64,000 nt of DNA, taken from contig CAJNOP010000201.1 of NCBI GenBank assembly GCA_905250075.1, forward strand, positions 220,088 through 284,087, read 5' to 3'. Position numbers and translations under genes: made by a program. Positions 49,109-59,275 of the stretch are shown in pieces. Under the pieces are notes generated by a model. It saw nothing but the letters and a program-made list of their open reading frames with translations. It was not told where the DNA came from and ran no database searches. Source of the DNA: Rotaria sp. Silwood1 (Eukaryota > Rotifera > Eurotatoria > Philodinida > Philodinidae). How positions within the stretch are numbered: position 1 is the stretch's first letter; every line of letters starts with the position of its first letter.

Positions 49109-51187
49109 ACTTTAGAAGTCATTCATAAGTAATAAAAGTGATTCTTTTTATTGTTCCATCTCCATGACAGAAAGTCTTTCCTATGAGAATTTAGATCAAG
49201 TCATTTCTTTGCGATGGCGTTCCAATGTCAATGTGAGCGAGAGAATGTACATTGGTCCACGTATACATGTAATGTGTAAGTGTGAGTATGAATATGTTTT
49301 TGAGTCACAGTCTCCTTGCCATTGAAACTGACACATTAACATATAGACGCTACGGTCATCCCCAAACACACCCTCAAGTATCAATTTAGAACTTGTTATA
49401 TTTTTCTTCTAAAATGAACTGACCGAAGTTATTCGTATGACTACTAGTATTATAAAAGACTATTCTCCAGATAATGCTGGTGATGTTATTTATGGTCAGT
49501 TATTGTAATGTTGAACAAGTTTATACGCAACTTCTTCTAAAAACAACATTTATCAAAATAAACCGAGAAAATATTCGATAGCATTTTTAATATTACCTGA
49601 TGGCAAGTCCACTATCAATAATAGTCAAAGTTCAGTGTGATCAGTTAGCTTTACCAATTTAATATTCTTTTAAATTCACTAGTGCTTGTTTTTCTTTTAT
49701 CTAAGTTCATGGCAACAGCGACTTCACTTCCAATACTTGTTACAGACATCAAATGAAATGTATCATAGTTAGAGCGATGCAATGGAGAAAAAGTGAGACT
49801 TCAAGAGTGAGTACTTCACTTGCACTTCAGTTGTACTACAGTTGTATTTCACTCGTACTTCACATTTTTTGTTTGAAATAGATGACGTCTTGCTTTTTCT
49901 TCTTTGATAAAAAACCTTTTCATAAATTCTTGCATGACTTCAGTACTAGAGTTGTTACATGATGATTTTGCTTCTTGTTTATTATTAGGTACGCAAACAT
50001 TGAATCTTAATAGGGTGCTCTTTTTTTTAGAAGATTTTTCAGCTAGATGTCAATAGTCTTGCACAAATAGCCAGATCAGTTGTATTATTTATGGACACAT
50101 GACTTTTTCTGGAGATTATATATAATAAACATGGTCACGCCTTATATCAAACAGATCATGTAGTAAACCTTTCAAAATGGAAACATCGAATAAATTTTAT
50201 CAGTGTTACTTTTTGACGTGGTCGAACATAACGGAATTTTATTTTGTTGCCTTAGTGAGGCATATCTCCGTAAAAGAAAAAGCAGAATCCCTAAAATTTT
50301 CAGTGTAGAGTGATCCTATTTAGCCCTAGCATCTATGGAAATTTTCGACTAATGAATTATTTTGAAACATCATCTATGCAAAACAATCGAATTCGTAAGG
50401 TAAGTCGGATCAGTCGGTGTGGCTAGCGCAGGTGTATATATTTATTTCAGTGCAGTTCTTGATTGTTCGTCACATATTTACTTTATAAAGCCACTATGAC
50501 AAAGACACGTATAGATTAACGTTTATCAGCTCTTCATGAACTATTGAAAACTTACAGCATTCCAATATCTATAATAGACCTGCTCAGATTTACTTTTCAG
50601 CCAACTAGACTTACTGCTAGACATTTTTTCATTTCTTGTATCTCAAGAAATAAATAGAAAAGTTCCTCAGAAAATGTGTGTTGTATGTGCACAGACCAGT
50701 CGACGGCATACAAGGAGAATTGATTCATAGTATATTTGGAAAAATTGTCATATAGGGGTTTGTGTTATTAATTTCTTCGAAGAACTCCATACTTTATTAC
50801 ATTTTTAGTTTTTTTTGCAATCACTTTCCCTTCCATATGTTATTGAATTGTTGTTTGTCGTATTTCTTAAATGTGCGTTTCATTTTTGTTGTTGTCAGAT
50901 AAACAACATACATATTTTGCATCAGGTATGAATAAAAACATTATGATGAATAATTTTCAACTAGAATTTATTTTGCAAGTAAAAATTCAACTTTTTTTCT
51001 CTAACGAAAAAGTTCCTCCTCAGACGATTGAATGTTCTTAATATCTACGCTGAATATGAATGTACGATGAATTCGTGTGTCCAGTATAAAAGAAACTCAA
51101 AAACAGAATGTAATAGTTATTCCATATATCAAATCACGATCAGAATCTCGAATTCAACGTATTTCAAAAAAAATATTGCTTTGAAAA
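49109..51187. other. Intergenic region with a short tandem repeat
   Basis: At 49811-49863 a run of diverged 10-bp units of the form TTGTACTTCA is visible. At 49215-49385 a GT-rich then AC-rich segment resembles the palindromes described elsewhere. A short ATG-initiated open stretch at about 49437-49490 (MTTSIIKDYSPDNAGDVIYG) could be a first exon, but nothing follows it. Confidence 0.45.
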
Positions 51188-52717
51188 TTACTTTAACTTC
51201 TGTATTAATTCTAGACGAGTCGTTGACGTGATGTTCGTTTCATTTGATGGAGTAATTCGAATTATAGTCACATTCACTCCTCTATCAGACGAAATTCGGA
51301 AGTTGTTGTTTTGAAACCTACATGAAAGCATTGTATCAGAACAGAATTCGATAGGAAAACAATCTTCTGAGTTAATTATTGCTTTTATAGTACTGTTATT
51401 TTTGTTGAGACAAAAATATCTACCATAAATAACTATTGAATGATTTTGCTGATAGTTTTCAATACGACTTATAATAGGTTTGTTTTGAGAGTATAATGCA
51501 TCGAAATAGTGAAAACGATCGAATCGGAGGACAATTTTCTGACGAAACAACAGCATAGATCCAATTAAAATTGAAAGTACAATAATGGATACTACTGGAA
51601 CTAGTAGAGATCTGCAATACGACAATGCACTGTCGTTGAACTGCCTTTGTAATTTGACATTTTCCTCAGTAGTCAAGGAAACGACGTCATCAGGAGTTTT
51701 TAAATCTTGTGAATTCGAATTAGTTTGGTTAGTAGTCGTCGTCGTAAGCGTGGCAGAGAAGTAAATGTAAGAAGATATAAATATTACGGTTGCACCTAAG
51801 CATGCCGTTAGATTCGTTGAAAGACCAAACAAACTCCAGTTTAAAAATAGGAGAATTCCAGTAGCACACGCAGTACTGAAAGTCTTAATGATTGCATCTC
51901 CATACTTATACACGGCAGTAATAACAATTCCTAATATCGAGTTGCAAAAGACTACCATTATTGCAAGCGCGGAATACCCTTCAAAAAATCCTTTCGAAAA
52001 GTCTTGGACATAGCGACTGAAGTAAGCGTAAACGCATAAGTTTATAATAGTACCGAAGAAATATAATGCTGAGTTTTGAATATTTAAATTTACTGAGTAA
52101 TTTTTTAGTAAATATTCATTCCATACAGTACAGATTGATGTTATAGTACAGCTTATAGTCAAAACAAGGTATAGTTTCACATCCAATATTGGTATTTTTT
52201 TACATACATCATACTGCATAATAATGAGACCTATCACTTGTAAGAGAATTGAACTCCACTGCACACGATTAATAGGACGTCGAAAAAGAACCCATAATAG
52301 AATAGCTGCCTGAAACGATGTAAATGATTTGAACAATGAAATTGTGGCCACATCAACATACTGGAACAATATAAATGCAATTTGATTGTTTGTGCAGTAT
52401 AATAAGGCAAGAACAAATGTGTGCACAAGGAACTGTTTACTCAGCTGTTCGCGAACTAAATTTCTATATGAAACCAATCTGCCATATAATTTGCTTGTCA
52501 AGCTGGCATTTGCCAATGCTTCGTCTATTGAAACCGCAGTAAAAAGGGTTAAGTACGAACTAATGCAAAACTTAATAATCTCTGCTAGAGTTATAGCAGA
52601 TATTGTTGAATAAGAATACTTTCCATTGGTTTGTGAAAATTTGTAAACAAGTGCTACCATAATTTGAACAAACATAAGCGAAGCAAAGGCCAATAGTTTC
52701 GTTCCATAATGACTCAT
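51188..52717 (-). CDS. Nucleotide-sugar transporter-like protein (SLC35A type) with C-terminal extension
   Basis: A single uninterrupted 509-residue frame. Residues 1-330 contain about ten hydrophobic segments and fit the SLC35A/NST family, for example YCTNNQIAFILFQYVDVATI, then SLFKSF, AAILLWVLFRR and QWSSILLQVIGLIIMQYD, which align with the conserved block of UDP-sugar and CMP-sialic acid transporters. Such antiporters import nucleotide sugars into the Golgi in exchange for NMP. Residues 331-509 are unusual: a polar linker, a further transmembrane segment (LLVPVVSIIVLSILIGSMLLF) and about 110 residues with several N-x-S/T sites and four cysteines. Canonical SLC35A proteins stop before this. 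No intron is seen. An acceptor-like TAG precedes the ATG by 41 bases. The three-domain nucleotidyltransferase gene lies 4.4 kb upstream on the same strand. Confidence 0.85.
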   Translation of the reverse strand: MSHYGTKLLAFASLMFVQIMVALVYKFSQTNGKYSYSTISAITLAEIIKFCISSYLTLFTAVSIDEALANASLTSKLYGRLVSYRNLVREQLSKQFLVHTFVLALLYCTNNQIAFILFQYVDVATISLFKSFTSFQAAILLWVLFRRPINRVQWSSILLQVIGLIIMQYDVCKKIPILDVKLYLVLTISCTITSICTVWNEYLLKNYSVNLNIQNSALYFFGTIINLCVYAYFSRYVQDFSKGFFEGYSALAIMVVFCNSILGIVITAVYKYGDAIIKTFSTACATGILLFLNWSLFGLSTNLTACLGATVIFISSYIYFSATLTTTTTNQTNSNSQDLKTPDDVVSLTTEENVKLQRQFNDSALSYCRSLLVPVVSIIVLSILIGSMLLFRQKIVLRFDRFHYFDALYSQNKPIISRIENYQQNHSIVIYGRYFCLNKNNSTIKAIINSEDCFPIEFCSDTMLSCRFQNNNFRISSDRGVNVTIIRITPSNETNITSTTRLELIQKLK

Positions 52718-53657
52718 TTTAAAGTGAATCGAATTTTATGTATGACGCAGCGAAAAATCTATTTGAAAAGATTTTATTTTTAGTAAACTCTTGTAACGAA
52801 GTAGGTGAAACTAAGAATATAATTAAGTACAATATCTTCAGACTCTCATAGCTTGAAAGATTTCAAAGACTTTTCAGGTTTCAAAAAATAGAAAAATAAT
52901 CTGAGCTTAGCTTTTCATTGATTTTCGACTCTTACCTCTAAAACTCCAGCACTTTTTATGTTAAATATATTGACTAGAGCCACAATGACTTAGTTAATTA
53001 AAAAATTAAGGCAGAATCTATTGATAGGACTGTGGCATTGCTCCTTCAGGAAGTGTGGATGTGAGTGTAGAATTTGTTGTTGCACATAGATTGTTTATTT
53101 GCGTTTTTATTAATTCGTTTAAATTTTTCATTTCTATTCAGACATCACCCTAATAGCTTGCTATTATAATTTATTTTGTGGCTTATTCTGCCTCAACGTA
53201 TTCTATCTACTAGTATTTCAATGAGTATTAAAACGTAAAACTGATGTATAAATGAAGAGATACCTAATCTACATGATCATCACAAAATATAGAATACTGA
53301 CGGTACAGTGATTTCATCAAAATATGTGAAAAAGATATTCCGTGCTAGAAGACTATAGTTCTTTTTTTATATTCGTCAGTATGTCGGCCGCATAGAAACG
53401 ATTGAAAAACCTAACAATGGCTAAAAATAAGTAAAATGTCCATCACAATATATTTTTAACGGAGAACTTGGAACTATACTGACATGATAGGTTTTATAAA
53501 CGAAAGTTTGCTCTACATGATCATATATAATACTTTCCAAAGACCTCTTAGTGTGTGAATGTGAATATCAACGATTCTGAACACCGGTAAATGTGAATAT
53601 AGTGTCGGGCTTAGAGAACTACAAAATTTAACTGTGATTTCAAAAAGAAACAATTCA
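52718..53657. other. Intergenic sequence, nothing recognised
   Basis: 5' flank of the transporter gene. A single GT-rich stretch at about 53050-53070 is the only notable composition. Confidence 0.45.
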
Positions 53658-53659
53658 AA

Positions 53660-54420
53660 CTTTTTTCAAGAGTCGAAATTTTTTCTTACCGGTGAGTGGT
53701 ATGTAGAAGAAAAAGCAAGAATATGTGTACATTGTCTGTGCACGTTCTTTAACAAGAGTAAACAAAGAACGAATTTCATTTCTCTCTACGATACATAAAT
53801 AGGCATCTATTCGCATACTTGTTATATGTCGCAAACGAAGAATAGAGAAAAAGAAAGCGTACAAGTTGAAGCAACGACGTTCATACTATTACAGTGTCAA
53901 TCAACAACGTGGCATTTGTGCAACGTTACAACCATTTTGACGATGGTAAAAGACGTCTGTTGCGAGGAAGTATATTTGCATTCAATAAAAAACAGATTTT
54001 TCTGCCATTGAATCGTTCATATCGTCACTTCTTCGCAAGTCATTTTCGAAAGTTCGAAGCATCTACTCCTAGTGTCCGACCATCATAGATATTTTGCGAT
54101 AAACCTATGTAGAATCAAGATCACAGAAAAAGACCGATTTTATAAAACTCTTTCTTCAATTTATCCGACATCATTTCGAAACCGCTCGGGAACTGTTGAC
54201 CGCCTTCAGATGGTAAGAGTGGAACGTGGATGTGTGAGTGTAGCTGTCTTTTTTCATGTGCATGTACGTGAAGATGAATTGTGCGTGATATGAAGGTATG
54301 ATTTAGCTTTAGGATATAAGATGTGGCAGTTTATGTGAGAGCGAATATGAATGATTGGATGTATCTGTGTTGATATTGGTGTGTCTGTGTGCGGATGTGC
54401 TTAACGATCCCATTCAGCTT
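53660..54420 (+). repeat. Dispersed repeat A, copy 2 (forward), with GT-rich tail
   Basis: The body 53660-54095 matches copy 1 (reverse strand, 46488-46890) and, less closely, copy 3 (61700-62065). It is followed by a degenerate GT-rich tail (54199-54420: GTGGATGTGTGAGTG..., GTGTCTGTGTGCGGATGTG). The body includes a small palindrome CGTTCTTT...AAAGAACG at about 53740-53772. No conserved coding frame. Confidence 0.75.
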
Positions 54421-57160
54421 GAACGTTGATGTATATGGACTAGAAGAGCGGTTGGTTCCGGTTAGACTATTGGCGAAATAATATTTAAACAAAAAATGGG
54501 AAAAAAACATATGCTACAGTGGCATACTTAGAGGATGACGCTGAAAGTAATCATTCCTGTCTTCCGACATATTTTTCTATTTTTCTCAACAGAAAAGGCC
54601 TGAAAATGAGCCGATACGAGCTTGATCTTATGTCAATTGTAATAGCAACATCCAAACTTTGTAGAATATTCATGTTTCATTATAGCAATCGTGATTGAGT
54701 GGCTACGTAGTTCAACATGTATCCAGAAAGTAGTGTTCAAACCTTTATAAGCATCAGCCATGAAATGACTCTGGAAGGGCACTAACATATGTTTGTCTCG
54801 AATTATTCTTCCGATAGCATACTGTCTACATTATGGCATACACTTGCTCTTGTGACTAGTATATAGCTAGTTAGTATGTATGGAAAGCTGAAGCAATTGA
54901 GCGCAAGAACTTTGTATTAGACTGGTCTTCTTTTCAGAGCTACAGCTAGTCATATTTCTATGGAAGATTTCGGCCTATGGAGTCTACCGTTAGAGATAGC
55001 ATACCATTTCATAAACTAGCTGAAAAGCAATGATATGAGGAAAACAAGATTATTTAGTATGATTCATAATTTTACCATTATTCTGATGGCACTATTTTTT
55101 TTTCACTTTCATAATCATCACTGCACAATTAATATTCATCTTCTTCATTAATTTTATCCTTCATTAAAGTACAATTGTCGTCATTGTTGTTCTGCCTAGG
55201 ATCAAGTTCTTTTTGTACTGACATGTAAAGACCTACAAATTGGTCACTTAGGTCTCTAGGGTATATGGATGTGGTTATATATGGAGTATTGGTTTCAAGT
55301 TTCTTGTGAAATCCTAGAAGGATTTTTCAAGTTTCTGAGTCTTAAAATCCTGTCAAGTTTCATTTAGGACTTTATCTTAAACCATATTAACTTCTATGTT
55401 CCATGATTAAACAGGATTCTTATTAGGATTCGGAAAAACTGAATTTGAAGAGAAACCAATTAAACGTACATTCAGATCGACATTTTCCTTCGACACGTCT
55501 TTTAAATATTCTTTCAAGAAATTCAATAATATTCTAACAGAAATCTTGCAATATTCTACGGTATAAAATGGAAATTTTGTTTTTTCTATTAGGAACTGTT
55601 GAAGTTGTAGCAGGATTCTGATTTAAAAAATCGAATAAATTATCCAGAGCCTTGATGTGATTTTGTTACCAATCGTGCAAAAATCTATGATATGTTGTGA
55701 CGACTCTTTTTTTCTCAGGATTCAGATATTTTCTTAACCGATTCCTCGCCTCTCTCCATTGACAAAGTACTCACAGACTCTTAGTATAATCTAGTCTTAA
55801 ATTCTGTGAAGATTTTGAAACTCTGTGGCTATAGGCTTTTCTCGAGATTTGGTATTTCCTTCAATGATTCCTAGTTCAACAATAGCAGTAACTTGTCCAG
55901 TATCTTCACTAAATTTTGTTCAAATTTTGTGTAGGCTTTGAGGTTCCGTTTCAACTGGTTACTTTCAAGATTTTATCCTTTCCTCGCGGAAAAAGAATAG
56001 CAAATCTAATTACAGTTCTCTTTGGATTTCTCAAAGATCTAGTATAGAAGCGTAAAAGATTTTGCATAGGAGTAAATGATCTTTGTTTTGCTCTAAGTTT
56101 TGAAAATACGGTCGTATTCGACACAAAATCCTTGTTTACAACTGTATGTCAATAGCGTATTCGTCTTCATGAATATGTGCCACAATCGTTACTTCCTTGT
56201 ACTGATGTCAAAGAAAGTAAATCAAATAAAAAATTATGCAGACTATTTCAATATACTATCAACTAATGACAATTACTCGCGATTATATGTGTACCTGAAT
56301 TCTGAAAAAAGAAAAGTATCTTCAGTAGATTGAGAAGACAGTGATATCTCAAGGGAGGTCTCTCCTTTCTCTTACCATCGAACTCTTTAGTATCGTCTCA
56401 TGAAGCAATAGGGTGAACCGGTGTAACATTGCAACTCTATAGTCTGTTTCTGGCTAGTCATGATTGGATTGTTTGCGATGATAAACATTGACAAAATCAT
56501 TCTAAAATTGCCTTGCACTAACACTAACAAAGATACGATATGGTCATGATTCTTCTGTCATATCCAAGAAAACCAACTGATTTCTTGATTTCCTTTGACT
56601 TCTAATCATTTCTCTAATATCTGATGTTTTTAAATCATTTATAATGGTCTCTAGCATAGAAATGATGTTGTTCTTCCTTGAAATAACCGGCATGATGAAT
56701 TAATTACATACCTTTTCTCATTCCCATGTTCATCTGTCCTCAAGATATGAGTGGGTGTATAGACGTGGATGTAGGTACAAACGTCGGTATGATTTAATAT
56801 ATAGTAGAGCACTTACACTCACACTCATCGGCACTAATACATCTATATATGTCCGCATCTGTCACCATTACGTTCAGCTCCACACTCTCTTACACCTACA
56901 CCCGAAGTGTATGTCAATTTTTCGACATAGAATGGACCTAAATGTTGCATAAACAGCATTATTCTGCTACTAAAAGATTTATTGTAAAATTCTGCGTTAT
57001 GAAAATGCTGAATAAAGGAAGACTTAAGATGATTTAAAAATGGCTCTTGTACATCTCTGTTTTTCGAGAAAATGAGCTCTACATAATAAATGTAACCAAA
57101 TGCTTTCGATAATATTCAGTTTACAGTTAAGTTCAAAGTCATATCAGGAACCATTCGTTA
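54421..57160. other. Intergenic region with a GT/AC palindrome
   Basis: At 56745-56915 a GT-rich segment (GAGTGGGTGTATAGACGTGG) is followed by an AC-rich one (CTCTTACACCTACACCC), another member of the palindrome class. Between 55280 and 56060 the words AGGATTC and ATCCTG recur irregularly, perhaps remains of an old repeat. No gene recognised. Confidence 0.45.
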
Positions 57161-59275
57161 TTATTCGTTCGATTTGGTATGATGAATTTTTTCTAGCGTA
57201 CTATCACGATATAGTTTTATTGCAAATTTATAAAATTGTATTTGATGTTCGAACGTATTATGCAGCGGTATCAGGGTAAAATAGAGTTGCGCCGTAATCA
57301 TTTTTAAATCAGCTGAACTTGCAGCATTTGAATATTCTCTCGAAACAAAATTTTCAAATGTTCGAACAAGTTGCGAGAGATATGTTTCCACTGCAGACGT
57401 TGAAAGTAAATCTATTTTGTTCAATAAAATAAAATCATATCCAGTTAGTGATTGATATACTTTCGCTAAATCATAATTTAAATCACCATGTAAAGTTAAT
57501 TCTGTTCCTAAAGATCCTCGCATATCTAAAAAGACCACCCGACTATCTGGTGTTAGCAAAGCATTACTAAAAACTGGATCACCATGAATAATTGGATTAT
57601 ATTGGCCACAGTTAGATCTTTCATATTCAGTGAAATATTTAATGAAATAATCGACAAAATCTTTAGAAGGAATCATTGATGATTCGAAATGATTTTTAAA
57701 GTATTCGTCCAAATTTAAATATATATCAACATATCGATTGTAACGCGATAAAATTTTGCTGGAATAATTTGCATAAATATTTGATTTTATTTCTGTAGGT
57801 TCTACCGGTAATGACAAATGAATACGTTTTAACGATGATAAAAATTTTAATAATCGGCCTTCGGTCAAACATAGGTTTGTAAACAAATGTGAATAAGTAA
57901 TACCATTGATGTTTTCCATAATTATGGATGTAATACCAGCATCTTTGTTCGTTTCAATACGGTCTAGCTGTGGAAATAAGCCCACAATAGATGGTGGGAT
58001 ATTTTGATAAAAGTAAATTTCACCTTGAAGACAGTCCGTTGAAGAACTTTTAATAATTGAATTGTCCAAGTGTTGAACTGTGTTAAAATGTCGAGAAGAA
58101 ATAAAGCCGTATTTTCGTCTTTGATATCGAGAATCACATACAGTACCATCAAGTGACCATCCAATCTCTTTTGCCGTATCAATCAAAGCATGAATAGCCA
58201 AATCGTCAACGTAGACATCAGCATATGGTTTTCCGAACAACAATTCATCATATGGTATGTCAAATTTAGCCAATGTTTCAAGTGTTATCCGTCCGATATC
58301 AGCAATGACGGCACCAACATTACCTGCATGAGTCCTCATTCGACGAGCTGTTTGGATTATGATATAATGGCCAGCTCTGTGCAGCTCTCGAACCAATTGA
58401 ATATTTTGTAGTTTTGGTTCAACCGAGTTATAGTCGCCATGTTTACTTGGATAAGAGACCAATGTATTGTCCAAATCAAAGCAAAATCTCATTCGACGAA
58501 TAGTTATTGGACTTTCTTTAGTTTTTAGTTCTTTTAAAAATTGATTCAGCTGATCAGGAGTTCCAACACAAACAAAATCATCTGTACTAACTTGAATTCC
58601 AACAAAGAGTTCTTTGCTGTCCAACATTAATTTGATAACGTTTGTTGTATAGTATTCACCGGAATGCCCTACTGCTTCGTCCAATATTTTTATACAAAAC
58701 TGTTTTAAAATGGTAGCTGAACGAAAAGCATAGGCACCAGTATTTGCATGGCTTGAAATCATTATTTTTTCACACACGTCTGTCACAAAGGAATATCCTT
58801 CCACTGGAGCTTTTTCCTCTAATTTTAAATAAGAATATATAGGTTTTCCACCATTATCTTCGAAAAAAAAAGAGGCATTCAAATTGTCTGGCAATTGACG
58901 AAATTCTTCAATGATCGGTTTGAAGTAAATTGTATCACAATCTAGAGAGATTGTTTTTCGTTTCAAACGATCTTCATTCATTGACTGCAACATAATGAAT
59001 AGTGTCTCAGCTGCACCTCTTGTTTCAAAATCGAAAATAATCCCTTGAAATGTTTTCTTTGGATATTCCATTTTCAATGTTTGAATTAAGTCAAATTGCT
59101 TTTCTAAATTTACCATAATTCCAATATATATAATATCATCTTCTTTTGTATTTAAATGATCTAATAACCAAAATAACATCGGTCTTCCAACGATTTTAAT
59201 GAGCGGTTTCGGAAAGCGATAGTTTTCCTTGCTAAAACGATGGCCAATTCCACCCATAGGAATTAGAATATTCAT
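57161..59275 (-). CDS. Three-domain enzyme: nucleotidyltransferase + HAD phosphatase + APH-like kinase
   Basis: A single 704-residue frame without introns. Residues 1-250 form a sugar-1-phosphate nucleotidyltransferase: nucleotide-binding loop MGGIGHRFSKENYRFPKPLI at 7-26 and metal-binding DCD at 112-114. Residues 260-400 form a HAD hydrolase: FDLDNTL with D267/D269, T309 in IIQTAR, K349 and DD at 357-358. Residues 415-690 form an aminoglycoside/choline-kinase-like phosphotransferase: HGDPVFSN (H564, D566, N571) and LDMRGSLG (D584), followed by GDLNYDLAKVYQSLTGYDFI, a signature I associate with bacterial capsule-locus kinases. All catalytic residues are present, so it should be active. It probably makes an activated sugar or phosphorylated polar donor; the substrate is unknown. 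The fused plan, absence of introns and bacterial look suggest horizontal transfer. The ATG context (ATCAACAATGAA) is good, and an acceptor TTACAG ends 27 bases before it. Confidence 0.93.
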   Translation of the reverse strand: MNILIPMGGIGHRFSKENYRFPKPLIKIVGRPMLFWLLDHLNTKEDDIIYIGIMVNLEKQFDLIQTLKMEYPKKTFQGIIFDFETRGAAETLFIMLQSMNEDRLKRKTISLDCDTIYFKPIIEEFRQLPDNLNASFFFEDNGGKPIYSYLKLEEKAPVEGYSFVTDVCEKIMISSHANTGAYAFRSATILKQFCIKILDEAVGHSGEYYTTNVIKLMLDSKELFVGIQVSTDDFVCVGTPDQLNQFLKELKTKESPITIRRMRFCFDLDNTLVSYPSKHGDYNSVEPKLQNIQLVRELHRAGHYIIIQTARRMRTHAGNVGAVIADIGRITLETLAKFDIPYDELLFGKPYADVYVDDLAIHALIDTAKEIGWSLDGTVCDSRYQRRKYGFISSRHFNTVQHLDNSIIKSSSTDCLQGEIYFYQNIPPSIVGLFPQLDRIETNKDAGITSIIMENINGITYSHLFTNLCLTEGRLLKFLSSLKRIHLSLPVEPTEIKSNIYANYSSKILSRYNRYVDIYLNLDEYFKNHFESSMIPSKDFVDYFIKYFTEYERSNCGQYNPIIHGDPVFSNALLTPDSRVVFLDMRGSLGTELTLHGDLNYDLAKVYQSLTGYDFILLNKIDLLSTSAVETYLSQLVRTFENFVSREYSNAASSADLKMITAQLYFTLIPLHNTFEHQIQFYKFAIKLYRDSTLEKIHHTKSNE

